From contig SXRG01000024.1 in NCBI GenBank assembly GCA_005793645.1, positions 1-7,926 on the forward strand: a DNA stretch of 7,926 bases, given 5' to 3'. The translations under genes were made by a program, and so were the position numbers. Shown here in pieces: positions 7,128-7,926 of the stretch. This stretch comes from Burkholderiales bacterium. GTDB taxonomy: Bacteria > Pseudomonadota > Gammaproteobacteria > Burkholderiales > Thiobacillaceae. The notes beneath the pieces were generated by a model. It was given only the letters and a program-made list of their open reading frames with translations, had not been told where the DNA came from and ran no database searches. Numbering within the stretch: the stretch's first letter is position 1; each line of letters begins with the position of its first letter.

Positions 7128-7195
7128 CTGCGAGCACCTCGTGCCGGTGCAAACCTGCGTACGCATCCCACAACAACGCAAAGGCCCCCTTAGCG

Positions 7196-7220
7196 CGATC
7201 AAGTTAGTGTCGATCAAGTT
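7196..7220. repeat. Tandem direct repeat, candidate operator upstream of acnA
   Basis: The 10-mer CGATCAAGTT occurs twice, at 7196-7205 and 7211-7220, with a 15-bp period. It ends 74 bp before the acnA ATG, a suitable distance for a regulator binding upstream of the promoter. The regulator cannot be named from the sequence. Confidence 0.4.
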
Positions 7221-7243
7221 GGGTGCGCTTCTCTGTGCCTCGG

Positions 7244-7272
7244 TTAGAATGGAAGGCAATTTTCCATAAAAT
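7244..7272 (+). promoter_or_regulatory. Weak putative acnA promoter overlapping an inverted repeat
   Basis: A -10-like TAAAAT (7267-7272, 5 of 6) lies 17 bp after a poor -35-like TTAGAA (7244-7249, 3 of 6), giving a start near 7279. The spacer is almost entirely an inverted repeat, ATGGAA-N7-TTCCAT (7249-7267), which could be an operator. An alternative -10, TAGAAT (7245-7250), has no good -35 partner. Confidence 0.25.
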
Positions 7273-7294
7273 CAACTTCTGATCTCTACTTATC

Positions 7295-7926
7295 ATGCAT
7301 AACCTCTTTGACACTCACCAATCCTTCAACGCCGGGCCGGGCAAGACGGTCGCCTTTTATTCACTTCCTCAACTGGAAAAGGCCGGCATCGGCAAGATCT
7401 CCCGCCTGCCGGTATCGATCCGCATCGTGCTGGAATCCGTGCTACGCAACTGCGACGGGGTAAAAGTCACTGAGCAGCATGTACGCGAGTTGGCCAACTG
7501 GCAACCCAATGCGAATCGGATCGAAGAGATCCCCTTCGTGGTGGGGCGAATTCTCCTGCAAGACTTTACCGGTGTGCCGCTCTTGGCCGACCTGGCCTCC
7601 ATGCGCTCGGCCGCAGCGCGAGCAGGAAAAGACCCCAAAAAGGTAGAGCCCCTAGCCCCCGTAGAGCTGGTCGTTGACCACTCTGTACAGGTCGATCGCT
7701 ACGGTAACGCGAACGCGCTACAACAAAACATGGAGATCGAGTTTGCCCGCAACCGGGAACGCTACCAATTCATGAAATGGGGCATGCAGGCCTTCGACAC
7801 CTTCAAGGTTATCCCGCCCGGCGTGGGCATCGTCCATCAAGTCAACATGGAATACCTGGCACGCGGCGTCATGGAAAAGGACGGCGTCGCCTATCCAGAC
7901 AGCCTGGTCGGCACCGACAGCCACAC
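7295..7926 (+). CDS. acnA: Aconitate hydratase, N-terminal part (cut by window edge)
   Basis: This is the first 210 codons of an aconitase, the [4Fe-4S] enzyme that interconverts citrate and isocitrate in the TCA cycle. The frame stays open to the right edge. Family landmarks are FYSLPQLEK (21-29), RLPVSIRIVLESVLRN (36-51), VGRILLQDFTGVPLLADLA (about 82-100), DPKKVEPLAPVELVVDHSVQVD (about 112-133), ERYQFMKWGMQAFDTF (about 154-169), PPGVGIVHQVNMEYLA (about 173-188) and the DSHT active-site motif at the cut. The pattern, above all SIRIVLESVLRN and QFMKWGMQAFDTF, fits the AcnA type common in Betaproteobacteria; AcnB and AcnD fit less well. A related Fe/S 2-methylisocitrate dehydratase role cannot be excluded without the rest. 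The start matches the family N-terminus, but no clear Shine-Dalgarno sequence precedes it (CTACTTATC). Confidence 0.93.
   Translation, partial: MHNLFDTHQSFNAGPGKTVAFYSLPQLEKAGIGKISRLPVSIRIVLESVLRNCDGVKVTEQHVRELANWQPNANRIEEIPFVVGRILLQDFTGVPLLADLASMRSAAARAGKDPKKVEPLAPVELVVDHSVQVDRYGNANALQQNMEIEFARNRERYQFMKWGMQAFDTFKVIPPGVGIVHQVNMEYLARGVMEKDGVAYPDSLVGTDSH

Larger units (their letters stand above)
7084..7294. other. Non-coding gap between ppdK and acnA with repeats and acnA promoter
   Basis: This 211-bp stretch contains no supportable gene. From left to right it holds two hairpin-capable inverted repeats just after the ppdK stop, a 10-bp palindrome TGCGTACGCA at 7156-7165, a tandem direct repeat (7196-7220), an inverted repeat (7249-7267) and a possible acnA promoter. 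It probably ends the dctSR-ppdK transcript and starts the acnA transcript. Neither 3' hairpin is followed by a T-run, so a classical intrinsic terminator is not supported. Confidence 0.6.

Noticed and set aside
6920..7207. Plus-strand open frame extending past the ppdK stop
   Set aside because: Most of it is a frame-shifted shadow of the conserved ppdK C-terminus, and the short tail beyond 7083 has no motif or start signal of its own.
7295..7926. AcnD-type 2-methylcitrate dehydratase as the identity of the partial aconitase
   Set aside because: The QFMKWGMQAFDTF and GIVHQVNMEYLARG segments and the SIRIVLESVLRN block fit AcnA. AcnD proteins differ clearly in these stretches, and no prp genes are visible in the window.

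Overview
The window carries an ordinary-looking but coherent carbon-metabolism locus from a proteobacterium. Gene content, moderately high GC, and an aconitase N-terminus that reads like the betaproteobacterial AcnA type together suggest a Betaproteobacterium or a close relative. I cannot name a genus from the sequence alone. No mobile element, CRISPR array, tRNA or rRNA was seen.

Layout, left to right. On the minus strand (reading leftward from 1828) is a TRAP-type C4-dicarboxylate transporter operon: dctP (periplasmic binding protein), dctQ (small membrane subunit) and the first 24 codons of dctM (large permease, cut by the left edge). A 172-bp divergent intergenic region (1829-2000) separates it from a plus-strand operon. 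That operon holds dctS (membrane sensor histidine kinase), dctR (FixJ/LuxR-type response regulator, overlapping dctS by 4 bp) and, only 20 bp further on, ppdK (pyruvate, phosphate dikinase). After a 211-bp non-coding gap rich in short inverted and direct repeats comes the 5' part of an aconitate hydratase gene (acnA), cut by the right edge.

How it fits together. DctSR probably senses external C4-dicarboxylates (malate, succinate, fumarate) and switches on the divergent dctPQM operon; this divergent dctSR/dctPQM arrangement resembles the well-studied Rhodobacter capsulatus locus. Growth on C4 acids needs PEP for gluconeogenesis. PPDK makes PEP from pyruvate, so its placement directly behind dctR would couple dicarboxylate sensing to PEP supply. 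Aconitase acts in the TCA cycle that consumes the same acids, but it probably has its own promoter.

The points most worth a second look are the ppdK linkage to dctSR, a sharp internal shift in third-position GC within ppdK that suggests a mosaic gene, a long insertion in the PPDK PEP-binding half, the His-rich tail of DctQ, and paired dyads in the two intergenic regions. I did not find evidence for a wholly undescribed system.
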